DNA from: Alnus glutinosa
Taxonomy: Eukaryota > Streptophyta > Magnoliopsida > Fagales > Betulaceae
Assembly: GCF_958979055.1 (NCBI RefSeq)
Contig: NC_084888.1
Coordinates: forward strand, 27,010,804-27,074,803
Direction: 5' to 3'
DNA: 64,000 bases
Shown here: positions 11,776-22,215 of the stretch, one piece after another
Layout: the number at the start of each line of letters is the position of its first letter
Position numbering within the stretch: the stretch's first letter is position 1
Program-made: the position numbers and the translations under genes
Notes under the pieces: generated by a model
The model's input: only the letters and a program-made list of their open reading frames with translations
Told to the model about the DNA's origin: nothing
Database searches by the model: none

Positions 11776-11945
11776 TGTTAAAGTACTAATTATTAAATGA
11801 TTAAATTTATCTCTTTCTATCGGCTTAAACTTTTGAGGTAAGGGGTGACTTAACACGGTATCAGAGTAAATGTCATAAGTTTGAACCCTGTTTCCTTCAT
11901 TTACTTTTTATTTTAATTAAATATTTCACATATTAAGCCTTACCT
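11776..11945 (+). mobile_element. TRIM relic, family 1
   Basis: An 80 bp LTR begins TGTTAAAG at 11776 and ends TTAACA at 11855. It is followed at once by CGGTATCAGAG, the Met-tRNA primer binding site, and by TCATAAGTTTGAACCC. The second LTR is degraded. The LTR matches the reverse complement of the one at 42512-42588. Confidence 0.6.
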
Positions 11946-13602
11946 ATTAAAAAAGAATTGAACCCACGCATGAGGAGAAAGTCGAGATATTGAAGCATGT
12001 TACAATTTTTACTTATAGGAATTGATTTTTCTTAATTGATTATTCAAACAAAACCACACCGACAAATCTAAGCTAAACAGGTCCTAACAATGACTTTAGC
12101 ACTAGACCAAGACCACCTCGAGTAACAAAATTTACAAACAGTTAATGCAGGTAGTTAATTATCTTCTTAATTTCTACTCAAAGCACGCCAAACTATATTT
12201 ATCGTACGATCTCGTGGGTTCGGCAGCCTGGATTAGCTCCATGTCTCAATCAGCCGGCCTCTTGTATCGAAAACAAAAAGTCATAATTTAGATAATTAAT
12301 TTGATAACTTCTGTATAGCTTAACATACATAAATGAGGTAATTCTGATTTTTTTTTTTTTTTTTTTTCACAATCATGTCATTTTTCTCCTTTAGTTAAAA
12401 ATATTAATTAGTACGTACGTTTTATCCTTTAAACTTTCGTCCCACCTGAAGGAAAAGACCATTCATGACTATTAAGTACTTGATTCTTTCCAGCAAACAG
12501 GCTAGGTCTTGAAACTTTTATATATATATTATTGAAACCTTTATCTTCATTCCTCTTCTCAATCGTGAATACTGTTCAGAATTGCTGTATCAATTGATGG
12601 TTAAGTGTTTTTATACATGTTATAAGCCTCTACAGCTATTAATTGGTTTTAAGTTTTATCGATCGAATATAATAAGAACTATATTCATTATTCACCAACG
12701 AAAAGCCTCGATGATATTAAATAAAATAATTTTCAATCATGCCATGAAATTTATAAAAAACCACTAGTAGTGTTAATTTGCTTAATTAAATCATGATAAA
12801 GTCTTTATCATTGAATATTAAAGGATTGACATGATTTTCTGTAGTCTATATATATATATTTATTAGAAGTATAATTAATTATAATGGAAGGATACAAAAT
12901 TTGATGTTTCATATGACTCCAAAGTTAGTACTCTTTTATACAAGTTTAACCATACGGAGTGTGCAGGAGACCTAATCTAGATGATGGGGTTTGCTATAGT
13001 TTAGTTTCACTCGTGAAGCAAAGTTAAATTTGTTTATTATAACTTTCCTCGATTTACTCACTTGAAAAGCATGCTTTGTACTGACGTAAGCAGGCTCTAT
13101 ATTATACTTACTGATCTGAGATTATCCTTTTGTTTAATTTGTCAGATTATATTTGTTGGTTTTATGGGCAAGCAACCCCACATAATTGGAGTTTAATTAA
13201 TTAATCTCCTAATTTGAGTTTAATCAGTAATTGTAATTGAAGTACAAATCCACTTCTACATCACTCTCATGCCACTTTGCTATTTTCATGCCATCTAGGT
13301 CATGTTTATAATCGACTCATGACCTCCGTACCTCAAGTATAGAGGGTGCAACAATGTGATCGATAAAACGTGAGATGAATCGTACACATAAAAAGAAGGC
13401 TAATGCAAGAATTGAACTATTCTCTAAACACTTTTATAACTTAAGCTTCGAAGTGATCGATCCATATTTCTCATTCTTTGTGGGTACTTTAAATCGATAT
13501 TCCGGCACAAGAAAAGATGTTCTAACAATATTATTAAGTGTATATTTAGGTCCATGTATAAATTTCTTTCTAAAAAGATCGACCAGCCCTGCAATTCAAA
13601 TG
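11946..13602. other. AT-rich intergenic sequence, nothing recognised
   Basis: No coding region, RNA gene or clear repeat boundary is seen. A short phrase, AAGCATGCTTTGTA, then TGACGTAAGCAG, at about 13068-13098 is repeated at 14695-14725, suggesting an additional small duplicated piece. Confidence 0.4.
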
Positions 13603-13614
13603 GGGTAATGAGAG

Positions 13615-14672
13615 AAGAACGGAGGAAACGAGCGCCTAGTAGGGAGGCCAGGGAGAGGGAGAGAGAGAGAGAGAGAAAAGAAGCAAGGAAAAAAAAGGAG
13701 TGCTCGTCGTTGTCGGGGGAGGCTGGTCAGCCTCCCTCCCCCCCGGCTCTAGTCTTGGCCCTTAGTCCTCTAGGACTAAGGTGTTTTGTTTTCTACCTGA
13801 GCAGTGGAGGCTAGATTTCTTTCAGCCTTTAGAACTGTGGAGCTTTTGTTCCCCTAGCCTTGTTAGGCTATGGTGGTTTATATTTGTGTTTTTTCTTTTT
13901 CTTTCTTTTGTTTCTGTCAGGAAAACTCAAATCTAGGTATTCCAGCTTGAAGGTGTGGCGGTAATCATGTCTTTAATGGTGGTTGTTTGGCCCTTTTTTC
14001 CAGATTTCATCTTCATTTTTGGAGCCAGATCTACACAACTCCGTTGATTTTTCCAAGAGACGCGCCCCTCAACCGTGTTCCCCGTCATCGTCCGCTCCAG
14101 TCGCCGGAAGCTCGAGCCACGGTGGTCGTCGGTGTCCGGCGCATGGCCTGAACGCACCAGAGAGCTTGTTGCTCTTTGGCGCGCGTGACGGCCACGCCCC
14201 GCTTCTTTTGGCTGTGCACGGTACTGGTTGAGGTTACGATGGTTGATCTACAGCTAGGGGAGATCAGTGACGGCGCGTGTTCTCCACGTGCTGCCGTCTC
14301 TGGCGGATTCGCTTCTTCCTCTACTGTCGACAGCCTTTTTTTGGGTTTTTTCTGCTTTGTGTTATGTATTCATCTTGTTTCCTCTATTACAGTCTGTCTG
14401 TATATTGCTCAAATTTTATTGAAATTTTTGTTGGCTAGTTGCTAGATCGGGCCTCTTTTATTTAAGAGTGAGCGTTAATGTAAGATAGACTCAAATATAA
14501 TTCTGGTAAAATTTGATGTTTTTACTCCGATAGTTATTTTTAAGTCAGATCCTTCTAACTTAGAGTGTATGGAGTCTTATTGACTTCCCTTTCTTTGTAC
14601 CGGTCTTTGGGCTTTCTTAGTACGTTATATATAGTAGCAAATGCTGCATGTTCATTAAAAGAAAAAAAAAAA
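13615..14672 (+). mobile_element. Poly-A-tailed retroposed element, non-LTR type
   Basis: The unit is flanked by a perfect 12 bp direct repeat GGGTAATGAGAG (13603-13614 and 14673-14684) and ends in an A-rich tail at 14657-14672, the signature of target-primed reverse transcription. It carries no reverse transcriptase. Its first 300 bp (GGCCCTTAGTCCTCTAGGAC, then GGAGCTTTTGTTCCCCTAG) match the reverse complement of the element at 41341-42030. The GC-rich middle (14000-14330) reads in several frames without a stable protein. It may be a SINE-like or 5'-derived LINE relative. The family is not recognised. Confidence 0.65.
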
Positions 14673-14684
14673 GGGTAATGAGAG

Positions 14685-15107
14685 GAAGTACGAAAGCATG
14701 CTTTGTATTGACGTAAGCAGAATGTTGTTTTTGGGAAGAACTTTTGCAGGCGATGATATCAATGGAGAAGAACAGAAAAGCTTCTGTTTAACACAGACCT
14801 GATAATCATGCTCATACTTTTGAGCTCCCATGCTTGCTTACCATACTCATTATTCATGGGGAACAAACTATATATTCTCCTTTTGTCCTATCTCATTCTT
14901 ATATATATTGTATTTTATGCACTTTAGGCTTCGAAATTCCAAATGTTTCCTCCTTCCTTACACCCTAAAGTTGATAACTGTCAATGTATTAGTCTAGTGT
15001 TTTGTTTTCAGGACACATTGAGAAAGCTATTAATTAAACTCTAATTAGGGGAAAGCTTATTATATATTTAATATTAGGGTAGAGGACTCATTGCTCGAGG
15101 TATATTC
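14685..15107. other. Intergenic, nothing recognised
   Basis: AT-rich sequence between the poly-A element and segment A copy 2. If a whole gene-plus-promoter unit had been duplicated, a second AHP6 copy would be expected to end here. No AHP6-like exon is visible. Confidence 0.4.
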
Positions 15108-15231
15108 ACTCTTGCAACAGTGTAAAGGACTCGTTGCAGCCACTAAAGTTTTTGGCCCTTCTTAGGTGGCATTGTACTACACGTGACCTTAATTTGCGTG
15201 GGGCTCAGGGAAATTAAATAAATCCTTTGCG
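15108..15231. repeat. Duplicated segment A, copy 2
   Basis: Second copy of the AHP6 promoter-proximal segment at 8852-8976, in the same orientation and about 6.26 kb away. No AHP6 exon lies next to this copy. The 600 bp that follow (15232-15854) are AT-rich and unlike anything in the first copy. Confidence 0.75.
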
Positions 15232-15854
15232 TGCTAATTAGTAATTAGTATAGCTACCTTTTCTATTACTTTCTGCAAGTTGGCTTTTTTCTAATAGTTC
15301 ATATTTAATTTTACTTATTTTTTCTTTTATATATATATAAAAAAAAAAAAACTGATAACTTAAATTTAGATCATTGAAAAATATAAAGCAAATATATTAT
15401 CGTTTTTGGTTGTGATGTGAAAGTAAAAATAGTTTTGAGTATTTTGTGTGTTGTGTTATTTGTTAATACTTTTACTTTTATGTTTGAAAGCAATCTTAAA
15501 AAAAGGTAAGCGATTAAGGCCATTTTTTTTTTAGCCGGCGACTACAATGTAGTTGTAAAGTGAAGGTTATTTTAGTCATGAAATTTTTTTAAGTATTATA
15601 GTTTTTATTGAAAAGTTATTTACAAATTAATGTGGTAATTTATAATAGGTAAAATAATTAAGAGAAATTGATAAGTCAATTTTTTTTGCTTAATTAATTT
15701 TCACTTACGAAATGGGGCCACGTCAGCTCATAAATAATTTTGTAGTAAAAATTACAGTATCTCTTACACAAGTCTTTACTCGTATGCATCCCACTTAAGG
15801 CTCACTTACCATAAATCTTTTATATACATATTTACCATACAAGTGATCGATCTA

Positions 15855-16755
15855 TATAGATCTTAATACCCCCAAAATGGTAAGTAAGAAGTTGTACACG
15901 TGAAAAGTGAGGTCATTGTAGGACTCATGGTATTTATTGTGTATGAATCAAATTCCATATGAACTTTTGATGTATGAACAAAAATGACAAAAAGATCGGT
16001 TTATTCCTTCCTTTATTCGTAAAAAAAGATTTTACATTATATAAGTGTGAAAATTATTTTCATATTTGTAAGAATATTTTAATTGTATTTTTGTTAATAC
16101 ATAGTAAATGCCGAACTTTTTAGGTAGTAAAGAATTGAAGGGTGATTTCACGCGCCACGGTGAGAATGGGATGGAGTAACGTTTGGGTAGAGGGCGTGCG
16201 GTGCGGAAGTTATCGAGGCGAATGTTGTGGGGTATCCACCGGAACAGCCTACAAACCGCAGGCTCAGCGACGGTGGCCTCCTCTTAAAAACGTTTCTCTT
16301 CCATTCTTTTACACGCTGCCAAACACAGACTAAGCCTCCTCTAATTCACCTTTTCTCGCTGTACTTTTTATCTGACTTTCTCGAGAAAAATGTTGCTGCT
16401 TTCACGCAGCCTAGTGAGCCTGCATCGAAGCATGGGCAGGAGAGGAACAGAAGCGCCCGGTAAACAAGGCTCTGGGTGACAGGTGGTGGAGGTGCTGCTG
16501 CTGACAAAGCTCCTCATGGCGTGGGCTGAACACGTGGCGTAATGGGTATTGCCATTTTCTGCTTGGATTGTCATTTTGTAAAGGGTGGTGATTGAAGCAC
16601 CAAATCATAGGTGATTGCATATTATTGGACCACTCATTTCCCTTTGTCTAATTAGCACACCACTCTTTCAAGAAAAGAAAAAAAAAATTAAACCCCTTCT
16701 TTTTTCTTATTCGGATCTTAATTAAATTCAATCATTACGCTTTTCAATATTACTT
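15855..16755. repeat. Duplicated segment B, copy 2
   Basis: Second copy of 10407-11310. It keeps the GC-rich block at 16085-16660 nearly unchanged, while several indels relative to copy 1 shift every reading frame. At its right end the homology is broken by the element at 16756-17511 and resumes for a few bases at 17512. Copy 1 therefore shows the empty insertion site of that element. Confidence 0.75.
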
Positions 16756-17511
16756 ATAGGGTTTAGTACCTTTTTGTTCTACGTGGTTTTAAGTTTTTAT
16801 GTTTTGCCTCTTGTGCTTTATTTTTTTTATCGTAGATAATACATGTGTTATGGGAAAAGACGGAGGTGAAACTTTTGTCTATTTTTCTGTTTAAAATTAA
16901 CAGTTTTTCACATCAGCAACACGTGATACACTTTAAAACATGACACCAGTCCCTAGATGCCACGTAAGTCGCCATTTCAACGTTGACATGACTGCCACAT
17001 TTTTGTAATGCTTTTTCAAAAAATAAAAAGAAGAAGAAGAAGAAGATGAAGAACATGGGGTGTTCGGTCACCCCCAATGGTCAAAATGGGGTGCCCCCCC
17101 TTTTTTTTCCTCTCTTTAGGGGTAGTCAAACCACCTCATAGGCCACGTGGGTGATTCAGCCACCACCAAATTGGCCAGTCTGGGGGTGGCCCTAAGGCTT
17201 TTGAGTGTGGTTTCCGAAACCAAAACTGGCCTTGGGGGTGACTCTTTGGCCAAAATGGGGGTACAATTTTTTTTTTTTTTTTTTAAAAGAAGTCAATTTT
17301 TTTAAAAAAATATATATGTGGCAGCCATGTCAGCGTTGATGTGACAACTTACATGGCATCTAGAGATAGATGTCGCAATTTTAAGTGTGTTACAAGTCGA
17401 TGACATAGTAATTCGTTAGTTTTAGGCGAAAAATTGGACTAAGGTATCATCTGTGATAAAAAAAAAAAAAAAAAAAATGAAGCACATGGGGCAAAATGAT
17501 ACTTAACCCTT
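16756..17511. mobile_element. 756 bp non-autonomous TIR element with CCACCCC-type internal module
   Basis: Ends read AGGGTTTAGTACC on the left and, in reverse complement, AGGGTTAAGTATC on the right. The homologous segment B copy 1 lacks the insert, and comparing the two gives a 3 bp duplication CTT. Inside, at 17050-17265, are repeated GGGGTG, GGCC and CACCCCC blocks like those in the elements at 23459, 48150 and 51843. No protein is encoded. With only 3 bp duplicated in low-complexity flanks, the superfamily stays open. Confidence 0.65.
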
Positions 17512-19371
17512 CTTTTTAATTAAAGACGGCAAACCATAAGGGGCAACTGGTTCATCTAGTACCCCATGTGGTTTCAAATTTTTATTTTTTGTCACCATCA
17601 GAGGGATCATAGATGGTGGTAGCAGGAAGTTGCACGTGTTTGTTGACTATGAACCAGAGGAATCAGTTGAATCGATTCCGATTGAAGTGGTGGCCCCAAT
17701 GCTGCTTATCTCTCAATCTCCTTCAAAGGTTGAGATTCACTATTGCGAGGAGGATGTGACACATCACACATCACAACCACTAGCACATGAGCCACCAAAG
17801 CATCCACCACAGCAACTACCACAGCAATCTACTGTGTAGCCAGCCCGACAGCCTCAACGACGGTCAGCTCAGCAACCTTGGAAGCAGTCAGTGTGGCAGC
17901 CTCGACGACAGCCAGCAGAGCAGCCTCCATGGTAGTTTCAGAATGAGGAGGATGACATTGAGTTGAGTGATTTTGATGTTATGGATGGCGAGGAAGAAAA
18001 CATTTTTACATAAAAAAGATGATGATGTTATACGCGAAGTGAGGGAGGAAACAAACAAATGGTTTTAGTCGTTGGAAAAAGCATCTACATCGAAGGATGG
18101 AGTTGATGCAATAAATGACCCCAATGCGGAGTCTTCTAATAGTGAAACCTTTCATAGTATGGATAGAGAAGAAGACGACGGTGAAAGGTCTCCTAGACAA
18201 GTGAGAGGTACCCCGAATGGAAGCCCAAGCAAGACTTGAAAGAAAAAGTCGAGTTATCAGTAGGGTTGAAGTTTGCCAACCCCACTCAGTTCAAGGAAGC
18301 GTTACGAGTATTTGCAGTGCAGAATTTATTTGACTATAAATATCAGCACAATAAGAAGACACGGGTCTCTACAGAGTGTAAGAAGAAAAAAAAAAAAGTG
18401 GCTGGAGAATACACATATCTTGGTCGAATTGTAAAAAAATTTCTAGATCAAAACTTTTGAGCATGTTCATAATTGTGGCAGCCACTACCACAATAATAGG
18501 TCAACAATTAAGTGGGCTACACATAGATATTTAGACAATTTTCGGGACCAAAGAGATTTTATACCGAAAGCTTTGAAGGAGATGATACGAAGGGATTACA
18601 ATATTGAGTTGTCATTGTTGAGCTACCACCGTGCAAAAAAAAAATAGCATTAGACATTTTGGATGGAAAAGATGGTGAGCAATATAAGCACACCAGAAAG
18701 TACGCCAATGTATTACCGCAGTGGAATCAGGGTACCTCATCATACATTCAGAGGGATAAAGTATTTTTCTAACGGATGTATGTAACAGCCTTGCATGTTA
18801 CATTCAGGATACCTCAGTCAAGGCTTATTGGCTGGATGCAGGACAATGATTTGTGTAGATGCATGTTTTATGAAGGGAAAGTGGGGTGGTCAGCTACATA
18901 CAACAGTTGCTCGGGATGCAAACGATGATATTTTCCAGATAGCATATGCAACATGTAAGGCTAAAACTAAAAAGGCATGGACCTGGTTCTTGGGAATACT
19001 GTTGAAGGATATTGGGTATCATCGGGATCATATGTTGTCATTCATGTCCGACAGACAGAAGGTAATATTTAATGCAATTGTTTTGTGCTCCTAAAAAATA
19101 TTATCAAAAATATTTTGACATGTTTTTTTTTTTTTTTTTTTCCCTAAAACAGAAGTTGATCCATTCTTTGGAGGATCTGATACCTAGCTTGGAGCACAAG
19201 TATTGTATCAAGCATTTGTATGCGAATCTCAAGGGCAAAGGATTTAGGAGAAAGGAGTTTAAGGATGTATTGTGGGGTGCAGCTAGGGCACCCAACGAGA
19301 TACAGTTCAAATACTACTATAACGACCCACCCCCAATGACACAATATTGTCCGCTTTTGACTCCCCAAACC

Positions 19372-19450
19372 AGACTTCCCAGGAGGTTACCCATCCTGGG
19401 ATTGCTCTCGTAAAAGCACGCTTAACTGCGGAGTTCTGATAGGTTCATGA
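19372..19450 (-). other. 5S rRNA-like segment in Cassandra LTR (second copy)
   Basis: Same segment in the other LTR, with AGAACTCCGCAGTTAAGCGT on the minus strand. It differs from the first copy mainly in the bases around the GCGAGAG motif, where it reads TTTTACGAGAG. Confidence 0.86.
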
Positions 19451-19741
19451 CTATCACGGCTTTAAAACGCGTTGTGTCATATAGGGTGCATTTATACATA
19501 TAAGCACATCCTCATTCCTAGGCGATGTGGGACGTCACAATCACCCTCCCTTGGGACCCAGCATCCTCGCTGGCAACCCTCATGGGATCACCCCATTCTT
19601 GTCATCCCAGCGAGTGCCCGCCGGCAACCCTCTTGGGTTTGTGCACGCTCTCACCATCTCAGGCTGGGCAATGGCTCTGATACCATTTGTAACGACCCAC
19701 CCCCAATGACACAATATTGTCCGCTTTTGGCTCCCCAAACC

Positions 19742-19820
19742 AGACTTCCCAGGAGGTCACCCATCCTGAGATTGCTCTCGCAGCAACACGCTTAACTGCG
19801 GAGTTCTGATCGGTTCATGG
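19742..19820 (-). other. 5S rRNA-like segment in Cassandra LTR (copy 1 in element order)
   Basis: Read on the minus strand it contains GATCAGAACTCCGCAGTTAA, then GCGTG, a GCGAGAG motif and GGATGGGTGACCTCC. These match the middle and 3' parts of plant 5S rRNA, including the region of the internal RNA polymerase III promoter. The spacer between box C and the GCGAGAG motif is altered (TTGCTGC). It is LTR sequence, not a genuine 5S gene. Confidence 0.88.
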
Positions 19821-21239
19821 CCATCACGGCTTTAAAAAGCGTTGTGTCATATAGGGTGCATTTATACATATAAGCACATCCTTATTCCCAGGCGATGAGG
19901 GACGTCACAACTACCTTGAGGTGATTAGAGGTATGGACCAGAGAGCATACAATTACCTTGAGAAAGTAAACCCCAAGATGTGGTCATGGCATGCATTCAA
20001 AACCAGTAGCTCCAGTGACATCTTGCTAAAAAACAATGCTGAGAGTTTCAATGCATTTTGGTGTTGGAAGCAAGGGACAAGTCAATTCTCACTTGTTTGG
20101 AGACAATAAGGCAGCAACTAATGAATCTGTTTGATTAGAAAAGGGTTGGAGCAGCAACTTCAACTCAACTAATTTGCCCTAAGATCGTGAAAAAGTTGGA
20201 AAGGAACAAGAAAGAGGCTAGGGACTACATATATCACTAGAGTAATAAACTGCAGTTTGAGATTGACCACAACCATGAGCCTAGGAGGGTCGTTGATATG
20301 GAAACAAGAACATGTCGATGTGGCAGGTGGCAGTTGAATGGTATTCCTTGCCCATATGTAGTCTTTGCAATATATAGAAATAGACACTACCTTGAGGATT
20401 ATATCAGCAAATTGTACTTAATGGAAATGTACAGATTGTCATATGCCCCTAGTATCAATCCCATGTCTGCGCCTAATGAGTGGCCTGTTGACCATGATGG
20501 GAACCCTATAGAGCCATCAATTTCTAAGAAACAACGCAGTAGGCCAAGAAAGCTCAAAAAGAGAGGAGCTGATGAGATTGAACTAGTTGAAAGTGTTCGG
20601 GTCACTAGAAAGGGGTACGATGTATGCTGTGGAAATTGTGGTAAAAAAGGCCACAATGCTAGGAGTTGTCGGCAACCAGAAAATCCAAATAGGAAGAAGT
20701 ATCCCAAAAGGGTTCGGAAGTCAAAGCCAACTGATGTGAGTTTTTTTTATTTTTTTATTTTTCTTTATGTCATTGACATGTTTGGTTATACTATGTGACA
20801 GGGAGGACCCTCAGATACAACGTCACCCCCTAGAACAACCAAAAACATCGACGCGATTAGTCAACCATCAAGGGACAACCCTCCTACTACAACTGAACAA
20901 ATCAGACGTAGGCAAAGGCGGGTCTCTGACCGATTAAGGAGGAAATCAATGGTGAACTTCTTACAAATTTTGTAATGGACCTGCTGTCGTCTGGATTTTC
21001 CTTTAATACCTTTTGTTAATTTGTTGATATTGTTGCAACTTGGGGGACCCTCAATCACAATGGACCAAATGCAAAAAGGAACACAGCGGGATTTAGAAAT
21101 TGATTCACAATCACAAACTTTGAGACATTAACATTTGATACATTAACACACGCTTAATTTTTGAGACATTAACATTTGATGATTTTTATGAAGTTGTGCA
21201 ACCAATAGCATGTGACTTTTGATGTAATTTTGTATTTTG

Positions 21240-21565
21240 GTCAGTTTGTGCACATGTGAAGTGGTGTATGTAATTTTTGATGTATTAGTGCACATGTGAA
21301 ATGTATGTAATTTTTGATGTATTGATATGGATGAATTGTTGGCAATGGTAAAACAGGATATTTTGGAATATGGTCATTTTGTGCAAATGTGAAGTGTGTG
21401 TAATTTTTGATGTATTGATATGGATGAATTGTTGGCAATGGTGAAACAAGTTATTTTTGGTTTTGATCATTTTGTGCAAATGTGAAGTGTATGTAATTTT
21501 TGATTTATTGATATGGATGAATTGTTGGCAATGGTGAAACAGGTTATTTAGGGTTTTGGTCATTT
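21240..21565. repeat. Tandem repeat of about 105 bp, about three units
   Basis: The phrase TGTGCAAATGTGAAGTGTGT, then GTAATTTTTGATGTATTGAT and ATGGATGAATTGTTGGCAAT recurs at 21285, 21395 and 21480, with a shorter partial unit at 21245. It lies in the right arm of the MULE. Open frames on its minus strand are repeat artefacts. Confidence 0.75.
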
Positions 21566-21809
21566 TTGAAACATGATTGATTATGTTTTGTTAATTTTTT
21601 TTGTTTATGAAGGATTGAATTGTTGTCAACAGGTTATTTTAATACACAACAGGCATACATGTTATTTTGATACAAAACATACCAAATATACCAATTATTG
21701 ATTGTGTACCGAGGTACCATTTATGATACACAATTTAAAACCAAGGTAGCATTTGTGATACCTAGTGAAACCACATGGGGCAAATCATGAAATTTATAAA
21801 ACCACAATG

Positions 21810-21851
<42 letters not shown>

Positions 21852-22215
21852 TGTTTAAGACATAAACATTTGGTCATTTTTTTTTTTTTTTTTTGGTTAT
21901 TTTAGATTGTCAATTGTTAAACAGATAATTTTGGGTGGTCAATTACACACGAATGTACCATTTATGATATATTCAAAATCAAGGTACCATTTGTGGTACC
22001 TAGTAAACCACATTGAGCAGATCATGAAATTTATAAAACCACAGGGGGTATAAGACGTAAACATTTAGTCATTTTTTTGGGGTTATTTTGAGTTGTTAAT
22101 TGTTAAACAGATTATTTTGGGTTATCAATTACAAAAGAATGCACCATTTGTGATACTTTATGAAATCACAAGGGGTAAAAAAACATGACATTAATAAAAC
22201 CACAGGGGGTTCAAA

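Larger units (their letters stand above)
19318..19909 (-). mobile_element. Cassandra-type TRIM retrotransposon
   Basis: Two 222 bp LTRs (19318-19539 and 19688-19909) differ at about 15 bases by eye and flank a 148 bp core. The 5 bp target duplication ACTAC is perfect (19313-19317 and 19910-19914). On the minus strand the LTR at 19688-19909 comes first and is followed by TGGTATCAGAGCCA (complement of 19672-19685), the Met-tRNA primer binding site. The minus strand of each LTR holds a 5S rRNA-like segment, the hallmark of Cassandra. It encodes no protein and depends on other retroelements. It sits inside the MULE transposase gene. The left LTR starts TA in place of TG. Confidence 0.93.
17600..20975 (+). 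pseudogene. MuDR-type transposase pseudogene
   Basis: Fragments in order: a Pro/Gln-rich N-terminal region (17630-17935) with in-frame TAG stops at 17836 and near 17933 in places where CAG would fit; a MuDR-type N-terminal domain (18236-18460, LSVGLKFANPTQFKEALR); the catalytic MULE domain (18795-19060, containing CVDACFMKGKWGG and SDRQK); an intron at about 19062-19151; and the next part (EHKYCIKHLYANL). After the Cassandra insertion come the SWIM zinc finger (20298-20380, CRCGRWQLNGIPCPYVV) and a CCHC knuckle (20632-20670, CGNCGKKGHNARSC). A last intron precedes the final exon, 20802-20975. Stops at 18644 and 18773 and several frame shifts show decay. Without the insert the frame would continue across the junction (FKYY, then LEVIRG). 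Confidence 0.85.
17526..22215 (+). mobile_element. Decayed Mutator-like element (MULE) with nested Cassandra
   Basis: A MULE transposase relic fills the middle. The outer parts carry related terminal phrases: ACCCCATGTGGTTTC at 17562 on the left, and GAAACCACATGGGGC at 21770, AAACCACATTGAGC at 22008 and AAATCACAAGGGGT at 22163 on the right. The right terminus has thus been repeated about three times, each followed by TAAAACCACA. Exact termini and the target duplication could not be fixed. Long A and T runs at 21810-21895 lie within the right end. Confidence 0.65.

Noticed and set aside
14000..14445. Possible gene in the GC-rich part of the poly-A element
   Set aside because: Overlapping short frames on both strands, no domain, and the segment is flanked by a target duplication and A tail.
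19372..19820. Genuine 5S rRNA genes
   Set aside because: Only the middle and 3' parts of 5S match, and they lie in paired LTRs with a primer binding site and target duplication, so they belong to Cassandra.
21285..21563. 92-codon minus-strand frame with repeats of HCQQFIHIN
   Set aside because: It is the translation of a 105 bp tandem repeat in a dead MULE.
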